In this document: one piece after another, positions 17,154 through 26,972 of the stretch
Numbering within the stretch: position 1 is the stretch's first letter
Layout of the letters: each line of letters begins with the position of its first letter
Assembly: GCA_020635495.1 (NCBI GenBank)
Contig: JACJZQ010000004.1
Location: 1 to 64,000, forward strand
Length of the DNA: 64,000 bases
Direction of reading: 5' to 3'
From: Flavobacteriales bacterium
GTDB lineage: Bacteria; Bacteroidota; Bacteroidia; UBA10329
The notes under the pieces: generated by a model
What the model was told of the DNA's origin: nothing
The model's input: only the letters and a program-made list of their open reading frames with translations
Databases searched by the model: none
Position numbers and translations under genes: made by a program

Positions 17154-18243
17154 GTTTGTAAACTTTGCCTGGCAGGTTGCTCACAATTCCCTCGAATTCC
17201 AACTCCAGCAGAACAGTAGCCACTTTGCTCATAGGCAATTCTGCTAAGACGGAAAGTCGGTCTATGGTGTGTTCTTGCTGCTGAAGCACCGACACCACTT
17301 TCTCTTGATCTTCTGTCAGGTTAATGAGTAGTTTCTTCTGCACTTCCGGCTTTTTGGCCGATGCTTTTTCGTCCCAGCCCATGCTGCGCAAGACGTCTTT
17401 GCCGGATGTTACCATGGCGGCTTTCAAATACTTGATGAGGCTGTTACACCCTTCAGAATATGGGTCTGAAACACGACCCGGAACCGCAAAGACATCGCGG
17501 TTGTAACCATTGGCCAATTCTGCAGTAATGAGTGCGCCACCTTTTGCAGCCGCTTCCACAACAATGGTAGCATCGGCCATGCCGGCAACTATTCTGTTGC
17601 GCTTCGGAAAATTCTCCCTGTCGGGATTCGTGCCTATCGGAAAATCGGTTATCAAAGCACCGTTTTCCAGCATTTCGTTGGCCGTTCTTTCATGCAGTTT
17701 AGGATAGATCCTATCCAGTCCATGTGCCAAACAGCCTATGGTGGGGATGTTGTTTTTCAAACAGGCTTTGTGCGCTGCTATGTCAATTCCGTATGCCAAT
17801 CCGCTTACTATTGTCACATTAGCAATAGCTAATTCTTCTACTAGTTTTTCGGTTATTTCTTTGCCTTCTCTGGTTGCATTTCTTGTTCCCACAATGGCCA
17901 CCGCTTTTGGCGGATTGATGGAACCTGCACCTTTCTTGTAAAGCACCACAGGAGCATCATCGCAATGCTTCAATCGCTGCGGATATTCTTGATCTAAAAA
18001 CGAGATAATCGAAACACCGTTCTTCTCCGTAAAAGCAATTTCCTTCTCAGCCTTTAACAGCACATCTTTGCTGGATACAGAAGCCGCGATCTTGCTCCCG
18101 ATGTTGGGAATCTTCTCCAAAAAATGTTGAGGCTGAGAGAAAACTTCTTTCGCTCCGCCACAGTACGCAACCAACTTCTTTATGCGGGAATCGCCCAAGC
18201 CCGGAATCATACTCAGAGCTATCAAATGTTGGGTTTGTTCCAT
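17146..18243 (-). CDS. dprA: DNA-processing protein DprA
   Basis: From the ATG at 18243 the protein is 365 residues (an upstream TTG at 18255 is in frame). It has an N-terminal helix-hairpin-helix/SAM-like region (MIPGLGDSRIKKLV), a Rossmann Smf domain with VGTRNATREG, SGLAYGIDIAAHKACL and FPKRNRIVAG, and a C-terminal winged-helix domain (about 305-365). DprA loads RecA on incoming single-stranded DNA during transformation. Together with the ComF-like gene at 335 it hints at competence, but both are also common in non-competent bacteria. Confidence 0.96.
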   Translation of the reverse strand: MEQTQHLIALSMIPGLGDSRIKKLVAYCGGAKEVFSQPQHFLEKIPNIGSKIAASVSSKDVLLKAEKEIAFTEKNGVSIISFLDQEYPQRLKHCDDAPVVLYKKGAGSINPPKAVAIVGTRNATREGKEITEKLVEELAIANVTIVSGLAYGIDIAAHKACLKNNIPTIGCLAHGLDRIYPKLHERTANEMLENGALITDFPIGTNPDRENFPKRNRIVAGMADATIVVEAAAKGGALITAELANGYNRDVFAVPGRVSDPYSEGCNSLIKYLKAAMVTSGKDVLRSMGWDEKASAKKPEVQKKLLINLTEDQEKVVSVLQQQEHTIDRLSVLAELPMSKVATVLLELEFEGIVSNLPGKVYKLN

Positions 18244-18281
18244 TGTGTCTTTCAATCAAACATAGACTTTTCAAATATTGA

Positions 18282-18289
18282 TATATTCG
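18282..18289 (+). promoter_or_regulatory. Candidate -7 promoter element of the TonB receptor gene
   Basis: TATATTCG followed by CCC matches TAnnTTCG. It lies in the divergent gap between dprA and the receptor, 42 bases before the receptor ATG. Confidence 0.5.
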
Positions 18290-18330
18290 CCCATCCTAAA
18301 AATAGAGCCGTTCGGCCCAATCACTCCCAC

Positions 18331-20877
18331 ATGAAAAGAATATTTACTACATCGATCTTATCCTTTTTAGTGTTGTTCTCAGTTGCTCAGGATACTGGAA
18401 CTGTTAAAGGAACCGTAAAAGACAAAGAGTCTGGAGAAACTATTATTCAGGCTACGGTTGTGTTAGAGTCTGACGCTGGTCGTGGTACTGCCACAGATTT
18501 TGACGGTAATTATGAACTGGTGCTACCTGCCGGACCACAGAAGTTGGTTTTCAGTTATATCGGATATGATAAACAGACCATTCCTGTGACTGTTAAAGCG
18601 GGCGAGACGGTTACCGTTAATGTTGAACTTGGCGTTGGATCCATTCAGAAAGAAATGGTGGTGGTATCTGCCGGTAAGTTTGAACAGAAGCTGGAAGATC
18701 TGACAGTATCGGTTGCTGTTATCAAACCGGACATTGTAGAGAATAGAGGTTCTACGGATGCAACAGACGCCTTGGAGCAGACACCAGGTCTGACCATTGT
18801 GGATTCTGAGCCTCAGATGAGAGGTGGTAGCGGTTACAGTTTCGGAGCCGGATCCCGTGTAATGGTATTGGTTGATGATCTTCCGTTGCTTTCTGGAGAC
18901 GCGGGTAGACCAAGCTGGGGATTCGTTCCGGTGGAGAACTTGGAGCAGATTGAGGTTATCAAGGGAGCTTCATCGGTACTGTACGGTTCTGCTGCGCTTA
19001 ATGGTATCATCAATATCAGAACGGCTTATCCGAAAGACAAACCGAAGACCAAGATCAATCTGATATCAGGTTTTTACAGCCAGCCAGAAAGAGAGGAGGC
19101 CAGATGGTGGGGTAATGACGACATGCCGATTTTCGGTGGTCTGAATTTCTTCCATTCTCGCAAAGCGGGCCAGTGGGATATCGTATTGGGAGGTAACGTG
19201 TTCTTCGATAACTCCTATGTTGGATATGAGGCTGGAGATACATTGATCAATGGTTCTCCAATGATCCAGAACATTACGGAGGCTGATACGGTGGCAGGAA
19301 CTCCTGCAGATACATCGTACACTGCCCCAAGAAAAGAGTTTGAGAACAGATTCAGAATCAATTTCAACATCAGAAGACGTTCCAAGAAGTACAGTGGTCT
19401 TTCTTACGGGTTGAATGGTAATATCATGTACTCACGCAGTGCAGGTTCTCTTATTTGGAAAAACAGTACCGAAGGCCTTTACCGTCCGATGCAAGGAAGT
19501 ATCACCAGAACACTTCAGACGACCTTCAACTTCGACCCTTTCTTTATTTATTCAGGACAGAAAGGATCTAGACACTCATTGCGTGCAAGGGTTTTCCACC
19601 AGAACAACGATAATGATAACAACCAGGCCAATTTGAACACGGTGTTCTTCGGAGAATATCAGTTCGCACACCGTTTTGTTCAGATCAACGATTTCACCGT
19701 TACAACCGGTGCAATGGCGCAGTATACGATAGGAGAATCTCAACTGTATGCAGCCAATGAGAAAGGAAACGGAATCAACTCTGCCATTAACGCAGCTGGT
19801 TATTTACAGTTGGATAAGAAGTTTTGGAAGTGGGTGAATTTGAACGGAGGTATCCGAGTAGAGTGGTTCCGTGTTAACGATAGAGATAGCGAGGTTGCTC
19901 CCGTATTCCGAGTTGGTGCAAATACCAAGCTTTGGAAAGGTGCAGTTCTGCGTGCATCATTCGGACAAGGTTTCCGATTCCCGACCATCGCAGAGCGCTA
20001 CATCAGCACAACAATTGGTGGTGTTCCGATTCAGCCTAATCCGAACCTTAGATCTGAAAAGAGTTATGCAACCGAGGCTGGTCTTATGCAAGGAATCAAG
20101 ATCGGCAAGTTCATGGGATTTGCAGATGTTGCCGGATTCTATCAGCGTTACGAAGATTTCGTAGAGTTCAATGCTGGGTTCTTCGGGGCGCAGGATAACG
20201 GATTCTTCGGTCTTGCATTCCAGTCTCAGAACACGGGTCCAGCTCATGTTTATGGTGTAGATGCATCGTTGATGGGTAATGGTCAGTTTACAGACTGGTT
20301 CGGCATGAACGTGCTTGTAGGTTACACATGGTCTAGACCAGAAACACTGGATCCATTGTATGAGTACGCTCAAGGTGTTCGTTTTGGAGATACTGTAACG
20401 GTCACGCAGCTGAATTCTACTTCGATTCTTTATGGAGCGAACACAGATTCTGAGTTCCCAGAGCCAACTGCTGAAGACACTGCCAAGTTCTTGGCAAACC
20501 CAGTACTGAAGTATCGTTTCGAGCACTTGGCCAACGTAGATATTGAGTTCGTTTTCACGATCAAGAAAAAGTACAAGTTGGCTTTGGGAGGTACATATCG
20601 TTATTACAGTTACATGAGGAGCGTTGACCGTGCCTTTTATGATTTCGATAGAAACCTACTTGAAGTTATCGGTCAAGAATCTTGGGGTGCAGCAACTTGG
20701 AGAAGAGACCATGATAAAGGCGATCATGTATTTGACCTCAGAGCTTCTGTTGAGTTCAATGAGATGATAAAACTTGGTGTTGTTGTTAAGAACGTTGGAA
20801 ACAGAGAATACGCTCTAAGACCACTGAAGATCAACCGACCAAGGTCTACACAAGTCCAGCTTACAGTTCAATTCTAA
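18331..20877 (+). CDS. TonB-dependent outer-membrane receptor
   Basis: The ATG at 18331 opens a signal peptide (MKRIFTTSILSFLVLFSVAQ) and an 848-residue receptor. Residues about 24-105 are a carboxypeptidase-regulatory-like beta domain (GTVKGTVKDKESGETIIQAT). The plug follows (about 110-230, with ENLEQIEVIKGASSVLYGSA), then a 22-strand-type barrel ending in QVQLTVQF with the terminal Phe. It imports an unidentified ligand using TonB energy. No SusD partner is adjacent, so it is not a standard glycan locus. A strong terminator follows. Confidence 0.95.
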   Translation: MKRIFTTSILSFLVLFSVAQDTGTVKGTVKDKESGETIIQATVVLESDAGRGTATDFDGNYELVLPAGPQKLVFSYIGYDKQTIPVTVKAGETVTVNVELGVGSIQKEMVVVSAGKFEQKLEDLTVSVAVIKPDIVENRGSTDATDALEQTPGLTIVDSEPQMRGGSGYSFGAGSRVMVLVDDLPLLSGDAGRPSWGFVPVENLEQIEVIKGASSVLYGSAALNGIINIRTAYPKDKPKTKINLISGFYSQPEREEARWWGNDDMPIFGGLNFFHSRKAGQWDIVLGGNVFFDNSYVGYEAGDTLINGSPMIQNITEADTVAGTPADTSYTAPRKEFENRFRINFNIRRRSKKYSGLSYGLNGNIMYSRSAGSLIWKNSTEGLYRPMQGSITRTLQTTFNFDPFFIYSGQKGSRHSLRARVFHQNNDNDNNQANLNTVFFGEYQFAHRFVQINDFTVTTGAMAQYTIGESQLYAANEKGNGINSAINAAGYLQLDKKFWKWVNLNGGIRVEWFRVNDRDSEVAPVFRVGANTKLWKGAVLRASFGQGFRFPTIAERYISTTIGGVPIQPNPNLRSEKSYATEAGLMQGIKIGKFMGFADVAGFYQRYEDFVEFNAGFFGAQDNGFFGLAFQSQNTGPAHVYGVDASLMGNGQFTDWFGMNVLVGYTWSRPETLDPLYEYAQGVRFGDTVTVTQLNSTSILYGANTDSEFPEPTAEDTAKFLANPVLKYRFEHLANVDIEFVFTIKKKYKLALGGTYRYYSYMRSVDRAFYDFDRNLLEVIGQESWGAATWRRDHDKGDHVFDLRASVEFNEMIKLGVVVKNVGNREYALRPLKINRPRSTQVQLTVQF

Positions 20878-20893
20878 AAGCTGGTCAAGATTC

Positions 20894-20927
20894 AAAAAAG
20901 CCTCACCTAGCCGGTGGGGCTTTTTTT
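20894..20927 (+). terminator. Terminator of the TonB receptor gene
   Basis: AAAAAGCCTCACC pairs with GGTGGGGCTTTTT (one T-G) around TAGC and is followed by a T-run. Confidence 0.9.
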
Positions 20928-21052
20928 ATGTAATCATTTAGGTTACGGCTTTGTCTGTGCCATTACTTCTGGTGAATAATAATGATAACCGTCAAAGTGG
21001 AAATAGCTAAAAATTTTCACCTTTACCCCCATTACCAATTTGAAAGGAAATA

Positions 21053-22507
21053 ATGGCAAAAAAGAGAACACGGTCTGCGGTTAAGCTGACCGAAAAACGG
21101 GAACACAGTTTCTTCGGAGACGTGTTGAAATATTTTGATCATGCAGTTCAATTTCTAGACCATGATCAATCATTACTGGAGCAGATCAAGTACTGCAACA
21201 GTGTTTACAGAATGCGTTTTCCTGTAAAGAATGACGAGGGGAAAATTGAGGTGATCGAAGCCTATCGGGTAGAGCACAGTCACCACCGCCAACCAACAAA
21301 AGGTGGTATTCGGTATAGTATACATGTAGAACAGGATGAGGTTATGGCGCTGGCCGCACTAATGACCTACAAATGTGCTTTGGTAGATGTACCGTTCGGT
21401 GGTGCTAAGGGTGGAATCAAAGTCAGCCCAAGACTGACCAGCCCGGCAATGTTGGAACGCATCACAAGACGTTATACGACCGAGCTTGTAAAGAAGAACT
21501 TCATCGGCCCTGGAATAGATGTTCCAGCACCGGATTACGGTAGTGGCGCCAGAGAAATGGCGTGGATGGCAGATACTTACGCTACATTCCATCCGACAGA
21601 CCTCAATGCCATTGCATGTGTAACAGGAAAGCCGTTGTCTCACGGAGGTATTGATGGAAGGACTGAAGCAACTGGCCTTGGGGTCTATTACGGAACAAGA
21701 CACGCTTGTTCTTACAAAGAAGACATGGACAGGTTAGGCCTTACCGTTGGCTTGGAAGGCAAGAGAATTGCGGTTCAGGGAATGGGAAATGTGGGATACT
21801 GGGCAGCCAAATTCTTCCATGATGGTGGTGCCAAGATCATAGCCGTAGCAGAGTGGGACGGTTCGATCTACAATGAAGATGGAATTGACCCTGACCAACT
21901 TTTGGCTTACAAACAGCAAAACAATGGAGTTCTTGGATTCCCAGGAGCTAAAGACCTTGGCGGACCGGGAGCGGCTTTAGAAGTAGAATGCGATATTCTA
22001 ATTCCAGCTGCGCTTGAGAACCAAGTGAACAGCGATAACGTTGCCAACATTAAGTGTAAGATATTGGCAGAAGCAGCCAACGGACCTGTAACTCCTGAGG
22101 CTGAGCAGGTATTGTTGAAGAAGGGTGTACTACTCATTCCAGACATCTTCATAAATGCTGGTGGTGTAAGCGTTTCTTACTTTGAGTGGTTGAAAAACCT
22201 ATCTCATGTCAGATTCGGAAGAATGGAGAAGCGATACCGTGCAACCATGAACAACAACATTCTCGATGCAATTGAAGGCGCAAGTGGCACAAAGGTGGCT
22301 GATGAGTATGTAAATCTGATTAACCGAGGAGCCAGCGAGAAAGACCTCGTTTATTCTGGTTTGGAAGAGACGATGATCAATGCGTACGATAACATCCGTA
22401 ACAGAATGATGAACACCAAAGGCATCAACGACCTTAGAACCGCTGCGTTTGTTGAGGCCATTGATAAGGTGGCGATCAGCTACGCCAATCTAGGCATCTG
22501 GCCATAA
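21053..22507 (+). CDS. Glu/Leu/Phe/Val dehydrogenase, probable glutamate dehydrogenase
   Basis: This 484-residue enzyme interconverts glutamate and 2-oxoglutarate with ammonia and NAD(P)H. Substrate-site features are RQPTKGGIRY, KCALVDVPFGGAKGGI (catalytic Lys region) and GIDVPAPDYGSG. The nucleotide fold begins at IAVQGMGNVGYWAAKFF. There is an N-terminal extension of about 20 basic residues. A Shine-Dalgarno-like AAAGGA precedes the ATG, and a perfect terminator follows. NAD versus NADP preference cannot be called with certainty. Confidence 0.95.
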   Translation: MAKKRTRSAVKLTEKREHSFFGDVLKYFDHAVQFLDHDQSLLEQIKYCNSVYRMRFPVKNDEGKIEVIEAYRVEHSHHRQPTKGGIRYSIHVEQDEVMALAALMTYKCALVDVPFGGAKGGIKVSPRLTSPAMLERITRRYTTELVKKNFIGPGIDVPAPDYGSGAREMAWMADTYATFHPTDLNAIACVTGKPLSHGGIDGRTEATGLGVYYGTRHACSYKEDMDRLGLTVGLEGKRIAVQGMGNVGYWAAKFFHDGGAKIIAVAEWDGSIYNEDGIDPDQLLAYKQQNNGVLGFPGAKDLGGPGAALEVECDILIPAALENQVNSDNVANIKCKILAEAANGPVTPEAEQVLLKKGVLLIPDIFINAGGVSVSYFEWLKNLSHVRFGRMEKRYRATMNNNILDAIEGASGTKVADEYVNLINRGASEKDLVYSGLEETMINAYDNIRNRMMNTKGINDLRTAAFVEAIDKVAISYANLGIWP

Positions 22508-22526
22508 TTAGAAATAGAATTCGATT

Positions 22527-22557
22527 CAAAAAGCCCGACCAACTGGTCGGGCTTTTT
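22527..22557 (+). terminator. Terminator of the glutamate dehydrogenase gene
   Basis: A perfect 13-base-pair stem (arm AAAAAGCCCGACC) with loop AACT is followed by T6. Confidence 0.95.
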
Positions 22558-22628
22558 TATAGCTAAAAATGGCTATTGTCATTATGGTTATATGTTGTGA
22601 TATTGTTGCTTGATTCAAACTGAAAAAC

Positions 22629-22916
22629 ATGAAGCTTTACGGATACGTGTATTCCTTTGGAACTTTTGATCCAATTGAGGGTGTGGATGTGAACTTGTCT
22701 CAAGTTGGCCCACCAAGAACCAATCATAGTTCTATAAGAACAGATGCAAAAGGATATTTTGAGTTCGATATAAAAGGGGATTTGGGCCAAGTATTACTCG
22801 TAGCCGATCATGCAGAGTATTGTTCTCAAACTCACATTTTCACCCTGGGACTCAACAGAAACAGAGCAGAAGACTTTGTGTTAAGACTTCGAGCGGATCA
22901 AGGACAATGCATGTAG
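22629..22916 (+). CDS. Small carboxypeptidase-regulatory-like beta-domain protein
   Basis: This 95-residue protein has no signal peptide and consists of one beta-sandwich of the carboxypeptidase-regulatory or transthyretin-like kind: KLYGYVYSFGTFDPIEGVDVNL, then TDAKGYFEFDI, then a C-terminal strand DFVLRLRAD. In Bacteroidota such domains usually open TonB receptors; a free-standing cytoplasmic copy is unusual. It ends three bases from the convergent outer-membrane protein gene. No function is known, and it may be a remnant domain. Confidence 0.65.
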   Translation: MKLYGYVYSFGTFDPIEGVDVNLSQVGPPRTNHSSIRTDAKGYFEFDIKGDLGQVLLVADHAEYCSQTHIFTLGLNRNRAEDFVLRLRADQGQCM

Positions 22917-22919
22917 AGG

Positions 22920-25900
22920 TCAGAAAAACGCCCTAACCTGAACTGTTCCAGTGTGCACTGCTGCATTCTGCTCGCTCTTTCTACCGCTGTACTGAAGATT
23001 AACCTGCATGTTTTTACCTAGTCGCATTTGCACAAATGTGCTCCATGTGTAGTTGAGTCCTGCTTTCAAGCCTTCGAGCAATTCAAATTCAACGGTGTTG
23101 CCACTTGGTCCGTCATAAGATATGCTGATGAAGTTGAACGAGGCATTGATGCTACCTCGCTGAAGGATGTTGTACTTGCCGTCAATTCCTGCATCTCTTA
23201 CAATGGCTTGGTTGGTGCCGGCATTTTCAGGCAGGAAATTGATCTTGTTGCTGAACCGGAATTTTCCTCTTACCCGCCACTTGGTGCCCGGCTGGAAGGT
23301 CAACAAAGGTTCAACTTCGTAATACTCCACATCCAATTTGTTGTTCTCGAAGAAGGAGTCGGTCACTTTCCAGCCATATTCGCCCGTGGTATTGAAAGTG
23401 AACATCTTGGCAAAGTTCCATCGCACTTTAATTCTGTGGTAACTGTTGTTTCTTGATTCGAATCCGTTGGCCAGATAAACCTTGCTTCTGTTCTGACTGT
23501 ACGTGTAATCGGCCCCAACCTTAGAACTACTTCTGTTGAAAAAGAAGGTATTCCTCAGCGAGGAGGTGAGTGTAAGTAAGGTGCTGTCTGCAACCGTGCT
23601 GAAGAACGGATCGAACGCGGCAAGGAGGTTGTCCCGTTGCGTTTTCCGGTCAATTCGGTAAACCAGCTGATCAGAAAATCGCGAAAGGAATTTCAAGAAT
23701 CCTGTTTTCTGAGACCAGACCGCGCGAGGGTTAAGGTCAATCACCTCATTGAACTGCGTAGTGAAAACCTTGGTGAAATCGTTGGTGGGGGTAAAAACCC
23801 GGATGTAGCGGGCTGTGTCCTGATAAACGGCCGTCACATACTCGTTTATTTCCTTAATGCCGTTTCCGTTCTGATCCAACCAACTGTAAGCACCTTGGCC
23901 TGCCGGAACTTCCACATAAATGAATTCTTTCTTGCTTTCCAATCCGGATCCAACCTCGTAGAACGTTGACGAAGAAATAGCGCCCTTGAAGACCTTGAGG
24001 TTGTACTCCAATCGGTTAACCAAGGTGTTGTCTGGTCTATTGTTGCTCAGAAGTGTGTCTTTTACAACCAACCGTCTGAACGTGGTAGTTGCACGGAAAA
24101 CACTGTTCGGGTTTTTGGCCAACTCCCCGGTCACCCCGGCACTTTCTCCCACACTCGAATATTTCAGACGGTTATCACCTGGCAGCCAATCATCCCTACG
24201 TTGGTAGAAGACCGAGAATTTGTTCTTCCACTCATCAGGGCTTTTGATGTAAACCTTGGCATCGTTCCAATTGTAGCTCAGGCTGGTCAGCGAGTCCGAC
24301 TGCGCATCAAAGAATCGGTTGTCTTCAAAAATGTTGAGTCCGCCAACCACAAACCATTTGAACGATTGCTGAATACCCGCTTGAAACCGCCCGAAGCGGT
24401 TGTTGACATCCTTGCCATTGGAGAAAATGTGACTTCCGTTGGCATCAAATCGGAAACCCTTGTATTTCACTTTGGCTTCAAGCGCATTCTGATAAGCTTC
24501 AAACTGCGTCTGATTCAAGAAAGAGCGGAACGTGTACTTCACATCAGCAATCTCTTTTCGGGTAAATCCGAGCGAGGCAGATGAGATGTACTGATCTGTA
24601 AAAGTGTTCTGGTTCTGAAGGTTCCAGTCGCGCTCAAACTCCACAGTTCTGAAGCGTTCTATGGGTCTGAAATTCTTATCGATGTGTTCGAATTCCACCC
24701 CCGTGTTAATAGCCCACTTGCCCGTGTCGCCAACAGGAATAACATGGTCGTATTTCACCTTAACACCATAGCCTAGGTTGTCATCATTATCTGCACTTGA
24801 GAATCGGTTCAGATCGGTGTTAGAAAGGGCGCCTTCTACCGAAATAAGACCGTTTCTAGCTACGCGATACTCAGCCCCGAGCGTAAAAAGCTGATTCATT
24901 TTTGGGGTGATGATCTGCTGAGCCGGAACGAAACGCCCTCGTTGTTCTCCTGTAATAGAGTCGGGTGCAACCCACTGAAAAACCCGTCCGTTGGCGCTCG
25001 TTTGTACTTGAATGTAATCGCCATTTCCAAGCCCGGCATCCGAAAATTGAACTTGGTAAAGCGCACTATCAGGATTGACGCTGTAAACGAATATCTCAGG
25101 AACGAAAACAGGAATTCCACCAACGGTTATGGTGCTGTCAATGCGTTTGTAACGCACTTGGTCATCGCTGAATCCAACTGAATCTACCGATGGAATAATG
25201 GCCTGATCCAGATTGTCTCCAATACTGTCCAAGAGGTCCAACTGTGCTCCTGTCAGGTCATCGTTCAGCAGATTGTTCTTACCATCTTGTTCTGAGTAAA
25301 GGTTGAATCTCACTTTCAGTCGGTTCTTCTCGTAATCTGCACCAACATGAAACAGTGAACGGGAATAGTTTCTCTCAGAATACTGGAACTCAACAATTAT
25401 CCGAGAATCTTTCGTGATAAGTCGCCTTGTCGTAAACGTCAGTTCGGCCGTGTTGTAATCGATGATGTAATCGTTTTGTTGACCACGTATCATCAGTTGT
25501 CCGTCAATGTAAACACGTTCCGTTCCAGCAATTACAATTATGAAAGTCTCGTTCTCAGCTCCGCGTAACCTGTACGGACCTTGATTTCCCTCCACACCCT
25601 GAATGATCTGCCGATTGAATTTTCCTCGCGATAGCGCACCGCTTCCTTTCACCTCTAAGAACCCGGGAACATCATCTGCTTTTTTCCGACTGGAAATATT
25701 GAATCTGTGCTTGATGCTCAAGCCTTGCGCCCGTTTAAAAAAACTCATGAAGTAGCTTTTCGGTCGTTCGATCCTGAAATCTCCGGCCGTCAACTCGGTT
25801 TGATCCGTATATAACTGAATGTATATCTGGTCGAAATCTTGCAGCTGCTGCGTATTTCCCTGCGGCTGAAATGGAATGTTATTGTCCGTAATAGCAGCCC

Positions 25901-26426
25901 TGATTCCGATCTTAGGAGTGAGTTGCCCAGACAGATTCAGATTAAGGCTCGAACTCACGCCAAGATCCTGATTGTTACCGATGGTTACACCTCGGGAGAT
26001 GGAACCGCTTTTACTCAATGTTCCCAGATCAAAAAGGTCTTGAGTGCCGCCCTTTTGCACCTGATAGCTGAACGGATTGGGCGGAATATCCTTCACTTTT
26101 TGAATCAAAGTAGGATCCTTATTGAACGTACGTTCTGAATACAGCGATGGGAAAACCCGGTAATTCAGGTCAATGGTTTTCCCCACAAGTTCTGGAGAGA
26201 CGATCAACTTTCCGGAATACCATTCGAGTTGGTATTCGGTGGAATCCAATTCCGCACCTTCAATTGAAACACGGAAACTCGATGGAATAACGCTCAGCGT
26301 ATCCAATGAGATCGTATCAGACTGAATGGTTATGGATCTACTACGCAGATTGCTCAGATTCTGACCCAAAGCAGGATTCAGAAACAGCAGAAGGAGAGAG
26401 CTGAGTATGGGTAGTAAAAAACGCAT
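22920..26426 (-). CDS. Very large outer-membrane beta-barrel protein of unknown function
   Basis: About 1168 residues from the ATG at 26426, which begins the signal peptide MRFLLPILSSLLLLFLNP and ends ALGQ; an ATG at 26447 adds seven residues. The N-terminal 120 residues are beta-rich. The rest is a long run of amphipathic strands rich in aromatic and charged residues (for example KVRFNLYSEQDG, DVKYTFRSFLNQ, WRVRGKFRFSNKINF), ending VQVRAFF with the barrel-terminal Phe. There is no TonB box or plug motif. I do not recognise a named family. It might be a structural or secretion-related outer-membrane protein. It appears monocistronic. Confidence 0.8.
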   Translation of the reverse strand: MRFLLPILSSLLLLFLNPALGQNLSNLRSRSITIQSDTISLDTLSVIPSSFRVSIEGAELDSTEYQLEWYSGKLIVSPELVGKTIDLNYRVFPSLYSERTFNKDPTLIQKVKDIPPNPFSYQVQKGGTQDLFDLGTLSKSGSISRGVTIGNNQDLGVSSSLNLNLSGQLTPKIGIRAAITDNNIPFQPQGNTQQLQDFDQIYIQLYTDQTELTAGDFRIERPKSYFMSFFKRAQGLSIKHRFNISSRKKADDVPGFLEVKGSGALSRGKFNRQIIQGVEGNQGPYRLRGAENETFIIVIAGTERVYIDGQLMIRGQQNDYIIDYNTAELTFTTRRLITKDSRIIVEFQYSERNYSRSLFHVGADYEKNRLKVRFNLYSEQDGKNNLLNDDLTGAQLDLLDSIGDNLDQAIIPSVDSVGFSDDQVRYKRIDSTITVGGIPVFVPEIFVYSVNPDSALYQVQFSDAGLGNGDYIQVQTSANGRVFQWVAPDSITGEQRGRFVPAQQIITPKMNQLFTLGAEYRVARNGLISVEGALSNTDLNRFSSADNDDNLGYGVKVKYDHVIPVGDTGKWAINTGVEFEHIDKNFRPIERFRTVEFERDWNLQNQNTFTDQYISSASLGFTRKEIADVKYTFRSFLNQTQFEAYQNALEAKVKYKGFRFDANGSHIFSNGKDVNNRFGRFQAGIQQSFKWFVVGGLNIFEDNRFFDAQSDSLTSLSYNWNDAKVYIKSPDEWKNKFSVFYQRRDDWLPGDNRLKYSSVGESAGVTGELAKNPNSVFRATTTFRRLVVKDTLLSNNRPDNTLVNRLEYNLKVFKGAISSSTFYEVGSGLESKKEFIYVEVPAGQGAYSWLDQNGNGIKEINEYVTAVYQDTARYIRVFTPTNDFTKVFTTQFNEVIDLNPRAVWSQKTGFLKFLSRFSDQLVYRIDRKTQRDNLLAAFDPFFSTVADSTLLTLTSSLRNTFFFNRSSSKVGADYTYSQNRSKVYLANGFESRNNSYHRIKVRWNFAKMFTFNTTGEYGWKVTDSFFENNKLDVEYYEVEPLLTFQPGTKWRVRGKFRFSNKINFLPENAGTNQAIVRDAGIDGKYNILQRGSINASFNFISISYDGPSGNTVEFELLEGLKAGLNYTWSTFVQMRLGKNMQVNLQYSGRKSEQNAAVHTGTVQVRAFF

Positions 26427-26508
26427 TTGGCCAATGGGAAGCGGCACCTGAACAAGTATAACGCAATAAATGCTGCGTAGTATATAGCGCTGAACTTAGC
26501 CGTATTGT

Positions 26509-26844
26509 TTATCTCACCACAGATCCGTTCGGCAACTCGTTTTCGGGTTTCAGAAGTACTATTTCCTTTTCATCGTTCGGAACTCCAAGCACCAATACCT
26601 CGCTTTTGAAACCAGCAATACGCTTTACTGGAAAATTCACCACCGCTAGCACCTGTAGTCCTTTCAGTTCTTCCATGGAATACCGTGCAGTTATCTGAGC
26701 GCTGCTTGTTTTTTCGCCCAACGAGCCAAAGTCAATCTTGAGTTTATATGCAGATCGGTTTGCCTCGGGAAATGGCTCAACCTGCACAATCGTGCCTACA
26801 CGGATGTCAACATTTTGAAAGTCTTCGAAACTGGCTAGCTGCAT
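26509..26844 (-). CDS. csaA: CsaA-type tRNA-binding domain protein
   Basis: This 111-residue protein is one free-standing tRNA-binding OB fold as in CsaA: DIRVGTIVQVEPFPEANRSAYKLKIDFG, then SAQITARYS and VNFPVKRIAGFKSEVLVLG. The same fold ends MetRS and begins PheRS-beta. CsaA was described as an export-related chaperone, and its real role is still unclear. A TATATTTG element lies five bases before the ATG, so the mRNA may be leaderless. Confidence 0.93.
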   Translation of the reverse strand: MQLASFEDFQNVDIRVGTIVQVEPFPEANRSAYKLKIDFGSLGEKTSSAQITARYSMEELKGLQVLAVVNFPVKRIAGFKSEVLVLGVPNDEKEIVLLKPENELPNGSVVR

Positions 26845-26848
26845 GGCT

Positions 26849-26856
26849 CAAATATA
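26849..26856 (-). promoter_or_regulatory. Candidate -7 element of csaA, possibly leaderless
   Basis: On the minus strand TATATTTG matches TAnnTTTG exactly and ends five bases before the csaA ATG at 26844, so transcription would begin at or next to the start codon. Confidence 0.35.
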
Positions 26857-26972
26857 GTATGGTCCGTTTTGTGGTGCGATGTAATCCTAAGACCATTTTT
26901 AGGACATCATTTCGCGCAATAAAATCAATAAAACCGCTATTTTGGGCGCAAATTGATTTCCGAAATTATTGA

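Noticed and set aside
18331..20877. SusC/SusD-type glycan utilisation locus
   Set aside because: There is a TonB receptor but no SusD-like lipoprotein or glycosidase nearby.
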